In this document: positions 9,170-18,244 of the stretch, piece by piece
Layout: each line of letters begins with the position of its first letter
How positions within the stretch are numbered: the stretch's first letter is position 1
From: Burkholderia pseudomultivorans
Lineage (GTDB): Bacteria; Pseudomonadota; Gammaproteobacteria; Burkholderiales; Burkholderiaceae
NCBI RefSeq assembly: GCF_001718415.1
Contig: NZ_CP013379.1
Location: 1 to 64,000 of the forward strand
DNA: 64,000 nucleotides
Reading direction: 5' to 3'
Notes under the pieces: generated by a model
Told to the model about the DNA's origin: nothing
Database searches by the model: none
What the model saw: only the letters and a program-made list of their open reading frames with translations
Translations under genes and position numbers: made by a program

Positions 9170-9288
9170 GCTGAGGTGCTGGTGGCTCACCGTCGGCGCC
9201 GGATTCTGCAATCCCCGCGCCTGGCGGGATTCGGATGTGACCGCTGAACGGCGAGTGGTACCGCATGATAGTGGCACGAAATGCGTGG

Positions 9289-9307
9289 AATACGTATAAT
9301 ACGTATT
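9289..9307. promoter_or_regulatory. Palindromic operator over the toxin-antitoxin promoter
   Basis: AATACGTATAATACGTATT is a perfect inverted repeat of 9 bp around one central A. It contains an exact TATAAT (9295-9300) that serves well as a -10 box, with a weak -35 (GTGGCA) 18 bp upstream. It lies 20 bp before the antitoxin start, as expected for the autoregulatory operator of a Phd/VapB-type antitoxin. Confidence 0.6.
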
Positions 9308-9326
9308 CATCTCGCAGGAGGTTGTC

Positions 9327-9581
9327 ATGCAGACCATCACCGCCACCGAATTAGCCCGCCATACACGGCAGATCCTCGACCAAGTCGCGCAGCGACGCGA
9401 AACGGTCGTGGTCGAACGAAATCAGACCGTCATCGCGCGCCTGGTGCCCGCTGAGCCCGCCATGTGCGCGGCCCAAGCACTCGAGGGTTTGCCAGTGAGC
9501 CTGGGCCCCGAGGATGCGGCCCGCTGGCTGCGCGACAGTCGCGCCGGCTTCGAAGACGGAGTGCGTGACCCGTGGGCATGA
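9327..9581 (+). CDS. Phd/YefM-family antitoxin
   Basis: 84 aa. The N-terminus (MQTITATELARHTRQILDQV) is the swapped-hairpin DNA-binding fold of Phd/YefM antitoxins, followed by VVVERNQTVIARLVP. The C-terminal third (WLRDSRAGFEDGVRDPWA) would wrap the toxin. AGGAGG (9316-9321) precedes the start. It neutralises the downstream PIN toxin and, with the palindrome upstream, probably represses its own operon. The stop overlaps the toxin start by 4 bp. Confidence 0.88.
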   Translation: MQTITATELARHTRQILDQVAQRRETVVVERNQTVIARLVPAEPAMCAAQALEGLPVSLGPEDAARWLRDSRAGFEDGVRDPWA

Positions 9582-9994
9582 TCATCGACAGTTGCGTGTG
9601 GGTCGGCCTCGCCGGCGGCACGGTCGAATCTCGCGCCGTGATCGATACCGCCGGCGACGCGCCGGTATTTATTTCGACGATCTCCCTGGGCGAACTGGCG
9701 TTCGGCGTCCAGGCGTGCGCAGACGCCGCGGAGCGCGCGCGACGTGCCGCGCATCTGCGCCAGCTCGAGCGGAGGCCGGTGCTCGACGTCACGCGCCATA
9801 CCGCGGCGGCTTTCGGCGTGCTGGCTGCTGCGGTGAAGCAGGCCGGGCGCTCGCCGCGGCCACGTTACAACGATCTCTGGATAGCGGCGCAGGCGATCGA
9901 GCACGGCTACGCGTTGATGACGCTGAACGTCGCGGATTTCGCGGATCTCCCTGGTCTTTCCGTGCGCGTGCCGCAAACGTCGACATCGACTTAA
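9578..9994 (+). CDS. PIN-domain toxin, VapC type
   Basis: 138 aa from the ATG that overlaps the antitoxin stop (a GTG two codons earlier is possible). PIN ribonuclease acidic residues are visible: Asp near the start (MIIDSCVWV), Glu in ISLGELAFGV, Asp in RYNDLWIAA, and Asp in LMTLNVADF near the end. VapC toxins cleave RNA, usually initiator tRNA or rRNA, when the antitoxin is lost. Paired here with a Phd-type rather than a classical VapB antitoxin, a common mix. Confidence 0.88.
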   Translation: MIIDSCVWVGLAGGTVESRAVIDTAGDAPVFISTISLGELAFGVQACADAAERARRAAHLRQLERRPVLDVTRHTAAAFGVLAAAVKQAGRSPRPRYNDLWIAAQAIEHGYALMTLNVADFADLPGLSVRVPQTSTST

Positions 9995-10194
9995 GTTCTA
10001 TGGAGGCGCGCATCCTGCCCGGTCAATCCCGAATCGATGCTCGTCTCGCCGAATGCCAGGATGACGATCTCATTCAGAACTTGTGACCTCCTGAGACGTT
10101 CCCCGGCGTCGATTCGAAACAACGATGGCATCGAAGTCATTGCCTGACCGTTCCCTATGTCGCCACGGCGCTCGATTCGGGCCGCATGGACTGA

Positions 10195-10434
10195 TCATGC
10201 GGACTGGTTGAGGATTTCGACCTCGAAACCTTCCGGCCAGCCCTGATTCATGACGCGCATTGCGTCCTCGGCAATCAACTCTGGCACGACGTCGTTGTAG
10301 TCCTCGTCAAGTGGCGTGATCATCACGATCGCGCAAGGGTGTCCTTTCGCCGCAGCGATCTGCCCTGCCAATCGTCTCAGCTCTGCGGTCCATTCGTGAA
10401 CCAATTGGTCGATGTTCTGCTTTTCTTTACTCAC
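10195..10434 (-). CDS. Small hypothetical protein
   Basis: 79 aa from a GTG start preceded by AAAGGAT at proper spacing; an ATG-initiated form 19 codons longer has no such site. Composition is natural (VSKEKQNIDQLVHEW at the start, EDAMRVMNQGWPEGFEV near the end). Function unknown. The 290-bp upstream gap (10,492-10,781) holds an AT-rich patch that may carry its promoter. Confidence 0.5.
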   Translation of the reverse strand: MSKEKQNIDQLVHEWTAELRRLAGQIAAAKGHPCAIVMITPLDEDYNDVVPELIAEDAMRVMNQGWPEGFEVEILNQSA

Positions 10435-10781
10435 GTCATATCCTTTTTTCGTACTTCCGTGGACCGATGATAGCGTGGAACGACGACGCATCTTGAAGGG
10501 CCTCGTAGTTCGAGAAATTTATATAATTCCCGGTCAAATTCCGTACTTCTCCACCAATCCCGTGATGCGTGCTTGGGCCGAACCTACATCACCCACGCCT
10601 GCATTTCGCGGCGAATAGTTTCAAACATCGCTTTCGCTTATTCAGCAAAGACTTGCGTTAGCGGGACGCACCTCGGCGCGTCCGCAAATTGGCGCGATCG
10701 CGTAGGTCACCCGGTACCGGCCGCGGGTCCGAGAGCGGCGCTGGCCGCACTCGGGGTCGATCATATTCTGAGCCATTTTTC

Positions 10782-11957
10782 TCATGCGACTCGGTCGTTC
10801 GGAACCGAATGCACCAATCGCGGCCGTGCCTGGGGCGGGCGCGGCTTGACAGTAGTAGGTTCCAACGCGGCGAGCACCATACGTCGAAGTTGTGCCGCCT
10901 TTGCCTGCGAGCATCGCAGGTATCGACGAATGTCCGCAACGGTCGGGCGGACCTCGCCGGCGGCGATAGCATTTGCCAACGTCAACGCCTCAGACTCGAT
11001 AACTGTCGTGAGGGATTCGACCGTCGGCGCAGGATCCAGCTCGGCCCCGCTGCTCGGGTTATCCACGGAACTGGCATGACTCGCTTCTTCGCTCGTAGCG
11101 GCCAAGCAGACGCGTTCGGTACTGCCTTCGCCGGCGACGTGGTTCGCCGCTACCGGAAAGGTACGGGCGTCATCGCCTTCGTCGAATGCGATGGCACGGC
11201 GCGGCAGCACCTGCAGCCAACCAAGGCACGCGACACATTCGAGCAGCAAACCGAACAGCAGCGCTATTGCAAGATCAACGCCGTCCCGGGAAAGAGCAAA
11301 GACCTGTGCGACCCGAGATGTGACTGGATCAATTCGGGCCTTGTCTTGGCGTGCGAGTAAGAGTTGCCGCTCGGCAGCTGCGCGGTCTGCTGCCTGTTCG
11401 CGTCGGTGTGCCAGATCGGCCTCGACGCCAAGGGCGGACAGTTGTGCCGCGAGCCCTTCGCGCCGGGCGCGTAACTCAGCACACCGGGTGCGGCAAGTTT
11501 CGGCGCGTGCGTTGGCGAGGAGCTGAGTCACGCGCGCCTGATCTCGCGCGATGACATCCCTCGGCCGTCCCGATATGGACTGCGTCGATTCGCTGGGGGA
11601 AGTCGACTCGATGGCGCCTGCGCGTTGCGCGCCGGCGTGTTGCTGGGCCGCCAAAAAGAAGGTTGCATGTCCATATCCCGTACCGACGAGGCACACCAGC
11701 CACAGAACCATTGCGGGCAATTTTATGTGTAGCGGCTCGCCGCGCGTCAAGGCCGGAAGTAGGTGAGCGGCGAGCAATACCACGAGCGCGACGGCGGCCC
11801 ATGCGGCACGCTCTGCAGACGTGCCACCGCGCTCGATGCCGGCGACGATCGAAATCCACGCGGACGTGCCAGTTGCTCCGAGCGCGAGGGTCAGTGCAAT
11901 CAGGTATGCAAGGTAAGAGTGCGGCGCGATACGCCGGTAGGAAGCGTGGCTTTGCAT
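10782..11957 (-). CDS. Membrane protein with coiled coil and C-terminal helical DNA-binding-like region
   Basis: 391 aa from the ATG for MQSHASYRR, which has GAGG 8 nt upstream; an ATG four codons earlier overlaps that site. Three transmembrane helices lie in residues 15-110 (around LIALTLALGATGTSAW, AAVALVVLLAAHLL and LVCLVGTGYGHATFF). A Glu/Ala/Arg-rich coiled coil spans about 135-215. A fourth hydrophobic helix (LAIALLFGLLLECVACLGW) and a soluble tail with a possible HTH (VADIRRYLRCSQAKAAQLRR) follow. This resembles phage/island membrane proteins of unknown function. Confidence 0.55.
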   Translation of the reverse strand: MQSHASYRRIAPHSYLAYLIALTLALGATGTSAWISIVAGIERGGTSAERAAWAAVALVVLLAAHLLPALTRGEPLHIKLPAMVLWLVCLVGTGYGHATFFLAAQQHAGAQRAGAIESTSPSESTQSISGRPRDVIARDQARVTQLLANARAETCRTRCAELRARREGLAAQLSALGVEADLAHRREQAADRAAAERQLLLARQDKARIDPVTSRVAQVFALSRDGVDLAIALLFGLLLECVACLGWLQVLPRRAIAFDEGDDARTFPVAANHVAGEGSTERVCLAATSEEASHASSVDNPSSGAELDPAPTVESLTTVIESEALTLANAIAAGEVRPTVADIRRYLRCSQAKAAQLRRMVLAALEPTTVKPRPPQARPRLVHSVPNDRVA

Positions 11958-11969
11958 GTGCGGCCTCAT

Positions 11970-12408
11970 TAGCTAGAGTCGGCCCGCGCCCCGTCGCCAA
12001 ACGGGGTGAGCGGGCGCAGAGCGGGGTTGGCGAACCGGCAGCTAATGACACCGGCAGACCCGAAGGTCTCCCCGCCCAGGCCCGCCCATAGACATCAGCG
12101 TGCAAAGGCATTCCGCACAAAAAGCCACTGGACGCGGCTGTGCGCATTAACTGTTCGGGTCGCCAAACCCGGCGCCTGTTGTTTCAGGCGCAACGTCAGT
12201 ATACAGACCACGTTGTACGTTTACAAGCGTTTGCCTCTGCTAGCGGTATGGGCCGTTGTGCTGCGAGTCGACACATTGGCGAAATTACCGCCAATAGAGA
12301 TCACGCAAGGCACCGTATCCGCGGTAGACGACTGGGTTGTCGTTTGCGTAGTACAAGAATAAAGTACTACATATTGTTTCTTGAGCAGTTCCCGATACGG
12401 AGATTGGG
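11970..12408. other. Intergenic region, no gene seen
   Basis: About 440 bp between divergent genes. No frame with natural composition is evident. It presumably holds the promoters of the leftward membrane protein gene and the rightward 108-aa gene. Confidence 0.4.
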
Positions 12409-12735
12409 ATGACGACGACGTTGTTGCTGGTTTCATTCGCACTCCCACCGAGTTTCCCACCTGAATGGGTGCCGAAGCCGCTCGCCCAGTTCGTTGCAGG
12501 CTGCGTGCCGGGTTTGACGAAGCGTCAACTGCTCGCTCGTACCGCGAGGCTCGGCTGGAAACCGACATGGGAGCCCGTTCCAAAGCTGAAGCGTGACGAC
12601 ATCGAGGCATATGGCTTCGGGTTGACCGTAGACGGCGTGGGCGTTCCGTTGATCGCGCGCATGCGCAGGGCGACAAAGGACGTGATGCCGACGAAGGTAC
12701 CGGAACGAGACCCGCGTCAAATGAGCTTGTTCTGA
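12409..12735 (+). CDS. Hypothetical protein
   Basis: 108 aa, no recognised domain. It has a Pro-rich start, a helical middle (GLTKRQLLARTARLGWKP) and a basic C-terminus. It ends 12 bp before the P-loop gene, so the two are probably co-transcribed. Confidence 0.5.
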   Translation: MTTTLLLVSFALPPSFPPEWVPKPLAQFVAGCVPGLTKRQLLARTARLGWKPTWEPVPKLKRDDIEAYGFGLTVDGVGVPLIARMRRATKDVMPTKVPERDPRQMSLF

Positions 12736-12747
12736 GGAGCGGCCGCG

Positions 12748-13266
12748 ATGAACCAGCTGCGCATCGAAGCGCGTTCGTTGGATGCGCTTGAAGCAATCAT
12801 TCGGCAGGCGCCAACGGGGCTCATCGCTATTGACGGGTGTCCGCTGGCGGGCAAATCGACAGCCCGGGTTCAACTTTGCGAGAGGCTCGGCGCGATCGGA
12901 TTGGAACTCGATAACTTCGTGGTGCGCGATCAGCGGGAGTACGTCAAGGCATTGCGAACGGATGACGTGTCGCGCGCGCTTCAGGATGCGCTGTCCCGCA
13001 CCGGGAGGGTCTTGCTAGACGGGGTCTGTATGCGCGAGATTCTCGCTCTTCTTGGGTTTGCAGCGCGTCTGCATGTCTATGTGCAGCCGATTTCCCCGTA
13101 CGGCATTCCAAGCAACCTCGAGACGCTTGATGCGGAGGATGGCAAACCCTTGGATCCCACAGTCGCCACTTTCTTTAACGAACTCGACCATGAGGTATTC
13201 AGATATCACGCGGCGTATCGGCCTTTCAAGCAGGCAGACGTTATTTACTATCGCACGGCAGAATAA
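12748..13266 (+). CDS. P-loop NTPase, uridine-kinase-like
   Basis: 172 aa. A Walker A motif is clear near residue 31 (GCPLAGKST), preceded by a hydrophobic strand (GLIAID). The order strand, P-loop, then LDNFVVRDQ fits small kinases of the uridine/pantothenate kinase type. A second strand (RVLLDGVC) could be Walker B. The C-terminus (HEVFRYHAAYRPFKQADVIY) also resembles that group. The substrate is unknown. The upstream GAGGAG is a good ribosome-binding site. It lies directly before vgrG with no shared transcript proven. Confidence 0.65.
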   Translation: MNQLRIEARSLDALEAIIRQAPTGLIAIDGCPLAGKSTARVQLCERLGAIGLELDNFVVRDQREYVKALRTDDVSRALQDALSRTGRVLLDGVCMREILALLGFAARLHVYVQPISPYGIPSNLETLDAEDGKPLDPTVATFFNELDHEVFRYHAAYRPFKQADVIYYRTAE

Positions 13267-13407
13267 GCAGGACTGCGATGTAATTCAATTTAATACCATT
13301 AACCTTTTTTGAGATTCGCGAAAAATTCCGTTCTGTACAATCGGGCTTGAGGGCAAAGCGGGCTTACCGCTTCGCAAGCTTGCGTAATAGAAAAGAAAGG
13401 TGTGCGG

Positions 13408-16119
13408 ATGGATGCGCTTGAACTGATGCGAATCATTCGAGGCGGCCTGATTCAGCAGGACCGCCTCCTTAAGCTGGACACGTCGTTGGGAAACGATGTC
13501 TTGCTTCCCCACCAGATGGTTGGCGAATCGCGGCTTGGCCGGGACTTCGAATTTGTCGTCGATGTCGTTACCATGACACCGAGCGTCGAGCTAAAGACTC
13601 TCATCGCACAGCCCGCGACTCTCTGGGTCCAGCAGCGCAACGGATCCTACGCGCCTCACAATGGCTACGTGCATACGGCGAGGCGTCTTGGTGCAGATGG
13701 GGGGCTAACTTTCCACCAGATCTCCATCGCCTCATGGATGCATTTTCTGCGGTTTCGCCGCGATCAAAAGATCTGGCAAGACAAATCGGTTGACGCGATC
13801 GTCACGGACGTTTTCAACACGCATCCGCAGGCCCGCGGTTTCTTCGAGTTTGACCTGTCACGCCCCCTGCCATCCCTGTCTTTTTGTCGCCAGGACGAGA
13901 CGGATTGGAACTTCGTCCACCGGCTTCTCGAATCGGAAGGGCTCTACGGCTACTGGAAACACGACGCCGATGGCAAGGCGCATCGCTTCGTCATCACCGA
14001 CCGCTTGACCGCGCTCGACGAGGCGCTGCCTGTCACGTTCTCCCGGGCAGGGACGACCGTCGCTTCAGATGCTCTGACTCAATGGAGCGGCACGCGCACA
14101 CTGCAGAGCACATCGCTGACTACTCGCACGTTCGACTACAAGAACCCGTCGGGTGCCTTCAATGCGAAGGGGACCTCGCTACCGACGATGCCGAACCAGG
14201 GCGACCTCCCGGATCAGGCCGAGGTCTACGAGTACACCGGCGCCTATACGTTCATGGCGCAGGAGCGGGGCGATGCACTCTCGAAAACACGTCTTGAGGA
14301 ATGGGAATCGCGATCGAAGCGGTTTTTCGGCATCGGTGGCTGGCGCGCAGCTGACGCAGGCAAACGTTTCACATTGGATGGGCATCCCGATCACGACGGC
14401 GATTCGACTGAGCAGCGCGAGTTCGCTGCGATCGCCGTACGCTGGATCGTCCGGAACAACCTGCCGATTCCGCCGTCGTCGACTCGAATGCCCCATAGCC
14501 TCGATCAACTGATCGCAGGATCCGGAATCGCCGACGTAGGCGGCGTCGCGCATGCGTCGCCAGATCTCGACGGTTCCGCGGGCGCTTACCAGGTCGAGAT
14601 CGAAGCGCAACGGACCACGGTTCCTTTTCGGAGTCCATTCGAACACTTAAAGCCCGCGACGCACCTCGAAACTGCGATTGTGGTTGGCCCGCAAAACGAA
14701 GAGGTCTACACCGACGAGTTGAACCGCATCAAAGTGCGATTCATTTGGGATCGCGTCAACGAAGGCAACGAGAGAGCATCGTGTTGGGTGCGCGTCGCGC
14801 AGTCCGATACCGGAAGCGGATACGGTGCCGTTCATCCGCCGCGTGTCGGCGAGGAAGTCTTAATCGATTATGTCGGCGGCGACTGTGACCGTCCGATCGC
14901 GATCGCGCGCGTGTACAACGGCGCGACGAAACCCCAATGGCACACGAACGGCCTCTTGTCCGGCTATCGTTCGAAGGAGTTCGCCGGGGCGGGGTATAAC
15001 CAGATGGTCATGGACGACTCGACCGGCCAAAACCGCCTGCAGTTGTTCAGCAGTCAGGGTAACTCCGCGCTCCATCTCGGCTACCTGATCCAGCAGACCG
15101 GCAATGCACGAGGCGCCTACCTCGGGACCGGCTTCGATTTGCGCACCGACAGCTACGGCGCCGTCCGCGCGAATCGCGGGCTATACGTCACGACATATAC
15201 GAAAGCGGTCGACAGCGAGCCGCTCGACGCGCGCGAGACACAACAGCAACTGGTGCGTGCCGAGAGCCTGATCGAGTCACTGTCGGACGCGAGCACGAGA
15301 CACAATGCGGAGGATTTGCAGGCCGGATATGACGCGCTGAAGCAGCTGACCGACGCGACGCAGGAGTCGGCTACCGGCGCGGCGTCCGGTGGGCGAACCG
15401 GTGGCGGTGGAACGGGCACGGCCAACGCCTTCAAAGAGCCGGTGATGCTCTTTGGAAGCCCAACGGGCATCGCGCTCTCCGCGAACGAATCCGCCCATAT
15501 GTCTGCATCGCAACACGTCAATATCGTCAGTGGTCAGAGCACGCATTTCGCGGTCGGAAAATCGCTGATCGCCAGTGTCGCCAACAAACTGAGCATCTTC
15601 GTCCAGGGCGCGGGCATGAAGCTGTTTGCCGGTCGCGGCAAGGTCGAAGTGCAGGCGCACTCGGACAACATCGAGCTCACCGCACAAAAAGCCGTCAAGG
15701 TGGTTTCAGCGACCGCCAAGGTCGAAGTCGCCGCGGATCGGGAAATCTTCCTCACGTCCGGTGGCGCCTACATCCGGATCGCAAACGGTGACATCCAGAT
15801 TCACGCGCCCGGCAAGATCGACATCAAGGGCACGACGCACAGTTTCGACGGACCGACTGCGCAAGGCTATGTGCTCCCTGGGCTACCTCATGCGGGCGAT
15901 GCCCCGCGATATCACGAACAGTTTCACCTGGTCGACGACGACGGCGAGACGGTGTTGCCTCACACGCGCTACGAGATCGAAAGCGAATCGGGCAAGAAGT
16001 GGAGCGGCTACAGCGACGCCAACGGTTTTACTCAGCACATCTATACCGATCAGCCCGAGTCTTTGTCGCTGACGGTCTACAAGGAGGTCGATGATGACAG
16101 CGACGAAGAAGAAGCGTAA
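13408..16119 (+). CDS. vgrG: Type VI secretion spike protein VgrG
   Basis: 903 aa from an ATG 7 nt after AAAGG. Forms the trimeric tip of the T6SS tube. The N-terminal gp27-like half (residues 1-400) begins with ELMRIIRGGLIQQDRLLKLD. An OB-fold gp5 module lies at about 425-505 (RIKVRFIWDR, HPPRVGEEVLIDYVGGDCD). A DUF2345 beta-helix follows at about 675-815 (GIALSANESAHMSASQHV). The last 90 residues form a transthyretin-like extension (HTRYEIESESGKKWSGYSDANG), the type of tail that recruits cargo. The gene overlaps the next one by 26-29 bp, strongly linking it to that effector. Confidence 0.95.
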   Translation: MDALELMRIIRGGLIQQDRLLKLDTSLGNDVLLPHQMVGESRLGRDFEFVVDVVTMTPSVELKTLIAQPATLWVQQRNGSYAPHNGYVHTARRLGADGGLTFHQISIASWMHFLRFRRDQKIWQDKSVDAIVTDVFNTHPQARGFFEFDLSRPLPSLSFCRQDETDWNFVHRLLESEGLYGYWKHDADGKAHRFVITDRLTALDEALPVTFSRAGTTVASDALTQWSGTRTLQSTSLTTRTFDYKNPSGAFNAKGTSLPTMPNQGDLPDQAEVYEYTGAYTFMAQERGDALSKTRLEEWESRSKRFFGIGGWRAADAGKRFTLDGHPDHDGDSTEQREFAAIAVRWIVRNNLPIPPSSTRMPHSLDQLIAGSGIADVGGVAHASPDLDGSAGAYQVEIEAQRTTVPFRSPFEHLKPATHLETAIVVGPQNEEVYTDELNRIKVRFIWDRVNEGNERASCWVRVAQSDTGSGYGAVHPPRVGEEVLIDYVGGDCDRPIAIARVYNGATKPQWHTNGLLSGYRSKEFAGAGYNQMVMDDSTGQNRLQLFSSQGNSALHLGYLIQQTGNARGAYLGTGFDLRTDSYGAVRANRGLYVTTYTKAVDSEPLDARETQQQLVRAESLIESLSDASTRHNAEDLQAGYDALKQLTDATQESATGAASGGRTGGGGTGTANAFKEPVMLFGSPTGIALSANESAHMSASQHVNIVSGQSTHFAVGKSLIASVANKLSIFVQGAGMKLFAGRGKVEVQAHSDNIELTAQKAVKVVSATAKVEVAADREIFLTSGGAYIRIANGDIQIHAPGKIDIKGTTHSFDGPTAQGYVLPGLPHAGDAPRYHEQFHLVDDDGETVLPHTRYEIESESGKKWSGYSDANGFTQHIYTDQPESLSLTVYKEVDDDSDEEEA

Positions 16120-17095
16120 GACCGTGAAGCGTCACGTGAGGCACGCGTCGACGACCGGGACCGATCAAAATTCGCTGGTGAAGGCCGTCATCCAGAACGA
16201 CGCCGGCGAATGGGTGCGCCCTGCGACAGGTGACAAGTTCTACATCGACGAGACCACCAAGTTCCCGTCGATCACGTTCGAGTTTAAGTCGGACGATCCA
16301 CCGCCCTATCAGTGGAAGTGGACCATCGTGTGGGACGCCCAAGTGAGCCCGTTACGCGAGACGGGCAAGCGCGGGAGGAAGGTCAGGTCGTTTTCGGATA
16401 CAGGATCTTTTACCAGTAATGACAAGGTTTGGGAGGCGAACCTAAACGACAAGGTCCTTGGCGGAAAGCTGTCCGTCGAGGTCAAGGCCGGTTCAACCGA
16501 GTTCCGCCGAACAGTGCTTATTCTCGGGAAGAATCCATCGAAAGATGATGTGCTTGCCTTTCTCAAACCCATTCCGAAAACGATCGGATTCGACTTGATT
16601 CTCGAGCAGGAGAGTCACTTCAAAAACTTCATGAATGCTGACAGCGAACCCGTGGTCGCAGGCGACAAGGGTTTCGGTATGACTCAGATGACGCATCCGT
16701 CACCGACATATGAACAGGTCTGGAATTGGAAGGAGAACATCAAGGCTGGCGTTTCGTTGTGGCAGCAGAAGCAAACGGATGCTATCAGTCATTTTGAGGG
16801 GCTTCCCTACACGGAGGAACAACTTCGTCGCGAGACGTATTCCCGATGGAACGGCGGCAGCTACTATAAGGTAAATAAGGCTGCGGGGACGATCGAGCGT
16901 AACGATGTGATGTGTGACACGCAAACGGGTAATATAGGTTGGGACATGACTGACCCTTCGAACGCGGGGAAGACAGAAGCCGAGCTTCGCAAGCGCGACA
17001 AGGATGAGTACAAGAAAATGAAGGCGGGCCAGACCAAAGAGCATCCATGGAAATATTCCGGAATCTGCTATGTCGATCATATCTTCGGTAATTAA
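16094..17095 (+). CDS. Lysozyme/transglycosylase-like T6SS effector
   Basis: 333 aa; the ATG at 16,094 lies 6 nt after AAGGAGG, and an ATG one codon earlier is also possible. The N-terminal 150 residues are beta-rich with a basic start (KKKRKTVKRH), plausibly for VgrG binding. The C-terminal half carries a lysozyme-fold signature: catalytic Glu173 in LILEQESHF, then GFGMTQMTHPSP as in the G-x-x-Q segment of soluble lytic transglycosylases. Predicted to cleave peptidoglycan in the periplasm of rival cells. It has no signal peptide, as expected for delivery by VgrG. It overlaps vgrG and the immunity candidate. Confidence 0.75.
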   Translation: MTATKKKRKTVKRHVRHASTTGTDQNSLVKAVIQNDAGEWVRPATGDKFYIDETTKFPSITFEFKSDDPPPYQWKWTIVWDAQVSPLRETGKRGRKVRSFSDTGSFTSNDKVWEANLNDKVLGGKLSVEVKAGSTEFRRTVLILGKNPSKDDVLAFLKPIPKTIGFDLILEQESHFKNFMNADSEPVVAGDKGFGMTQMTHPSPTYEQVWNWKENIKAGVSLWQQKQTDAISHFEGLPYTEEQLRRETYSRWNGGSYYKVNKAAGTIERNDVMCDTQTGNIGWDMTDPSNAGKTEAELRKRDKDEYKKMKAGQTKEHPWKYSGICYVDHIFGN

Positions 17096-17660
17096 GTTTT
17101 GTGTCATTGCTGCCGCCGTCGTCGGCGCAGCGAACGCGTTCGCCGACGAAAAAGCGCCTACGTCGGTCCGGCTGTCGAATGGACGTCAATTCCAACAGGC
17201 CGAAAATGGGAAGAGATTGATTGAAGTCGATGCCGACCATCACCGCACAATCACTGTGACGTTGCCTCCCTCGTTTCGTCGGGCAATTGCGTCAGCATCG
17301 GGCATTGGATTTCCCTCGGCGACATCCAAGGTTGTCGACGGAAAGGAATTCGTTCTGGTGGTGGTGAGCCAATCGTCGAGCAATCAACCGATGGGCTTTT
17401 GCGGGGCGGGGGAGGAGAGCACGCTGTATGTGCTGCAGGTCAACGGTAACGCTGCAACCCCGATCTATTCGATGCCGGTACAAAGCTGTTTGCACAGCGT
17501 GTCGCTTTATAGCGACGGAGACTACCGATCGCCGTGGCTCGCGATCGAATGGATTGAAAACCCGCTCGGACTCAAAATCACCTGGACCAATATCGACGAT
17601 GCAGGTAATGCAACGCGGGAGTATCGGTACAACGGAAGAACTTTCATCCGCAGCAAATAG
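17070..17660 (+). CDS. Periplasmic immunity protein candidate for the lysozyme-like effector
   Basis: 196 aa with a clear Sec signal peptide (SVIKFCVIAAAVVGAANAFA, cleavage likely after AFA), so the product works in the periplasm where the effector would attack. The mature part is beta-rich with a cysteine pair. It starts inside the 3' end of the effector gene (26-bp overlap), the usual arrangement for effector-immunity pairs. The family is not recognised; the assignment rests on location and coupling. Confidence 0.65.
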   Translation: MSIISSVIKFCVIAAAVVGAANAFADEKAPTSVRLSNGRQFQQAENGKRLIEVDADHHRTITVTLPPSFRRAIASASGIGFPSATSKVVDGKEFVLVVVSQSSSNQPMGFCGAGEESTLYVLQVNGNAATPIYSMPVQSCLHSVSLYSDGDYRSPWLAIEWIENPLGLKITWTNIDDAGNATREYRYNGRTFIRSK

Positions 17661-17827
17661 CGCGCCGGAAAATCTGCAATGCTTTGGGGGGCGGCCGTCG
17701 CCGCTGCCCAATTTAGCGCGGCAGTGGCGACGACCCTACTCATGATCATCAACGTTCCATCATTGACCCGCGGGTCTTTGCGGTCTAGCCTGCTAGTTTT
17801 CTCGCTCACGGAAGTCCGCTCATAGAT

Positions 17828-18130
17828 ATGGCAACTTATCTCGAACTTAAGGCACAGGCAGAAGCACTGGCACAGAAAGCTGAAGAAGCGCGGCTTGCTG
17901 AACTTGACAGCATCATCACTGTGATTCGCGAACAGATCGCCCAATACGGCATCACGCCCGACCAACTCTTCGGTCGCCGGCGTGCAGTAGCGCCGAGCGC
18001 GCGTGCCCCGATCGCGCCGAAGTATCGTGATCCGAAGTCCGGTGCCACCTGGAGTGGACGTGGGAAGGCACCGCAATGGATTGCGGACGCGAAAAACCGC
18101 AATCGATTCCTGATTCGTGACGCGGAATAG
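17828..18130 (+). CDS. H-NS family nucleoid protein
   Basis: 100 aa. An N-terminal coiled-coil oligomerisation region (residues 1-45, MATYLELKAQAEALAQKAEE) is followed by the C-terminal H-NS DNA-binding motif in its Burkholderia form (YRDPKSGATWSGRGKAPQWI). Such proteins bind AT-rich DNA and silence acquired genes. As a stand-alone island copy it may quiet nearby foreign DNA such as the T6SS island. Confidence 0.92.
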   Translation: MATYLELKAQAEALAQKAEEARLAELDSIITVIREQIAQYGITPDQLFGRRRAVAPSARAPIAPKYRDPKSGATWSGRGKAPQWIADAKNRNRFLIRDAE

Positions 18131-18244
18131 GTTTTCTCGTTTTGAGGTGCTGTCGACGGATCGAAAATGCTCAGCTTTGAATCGCCAAGCGACGTCGAGC
18201 GTCTTCCAGGTTCGCGCGAGCAACTTCATGCAACACGCGGCGAA

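Noticed and set aside
10000..10086. 28-codon frame after the PIN toxin
   Set aside because: No ribosome-binding site and no conservation signal.
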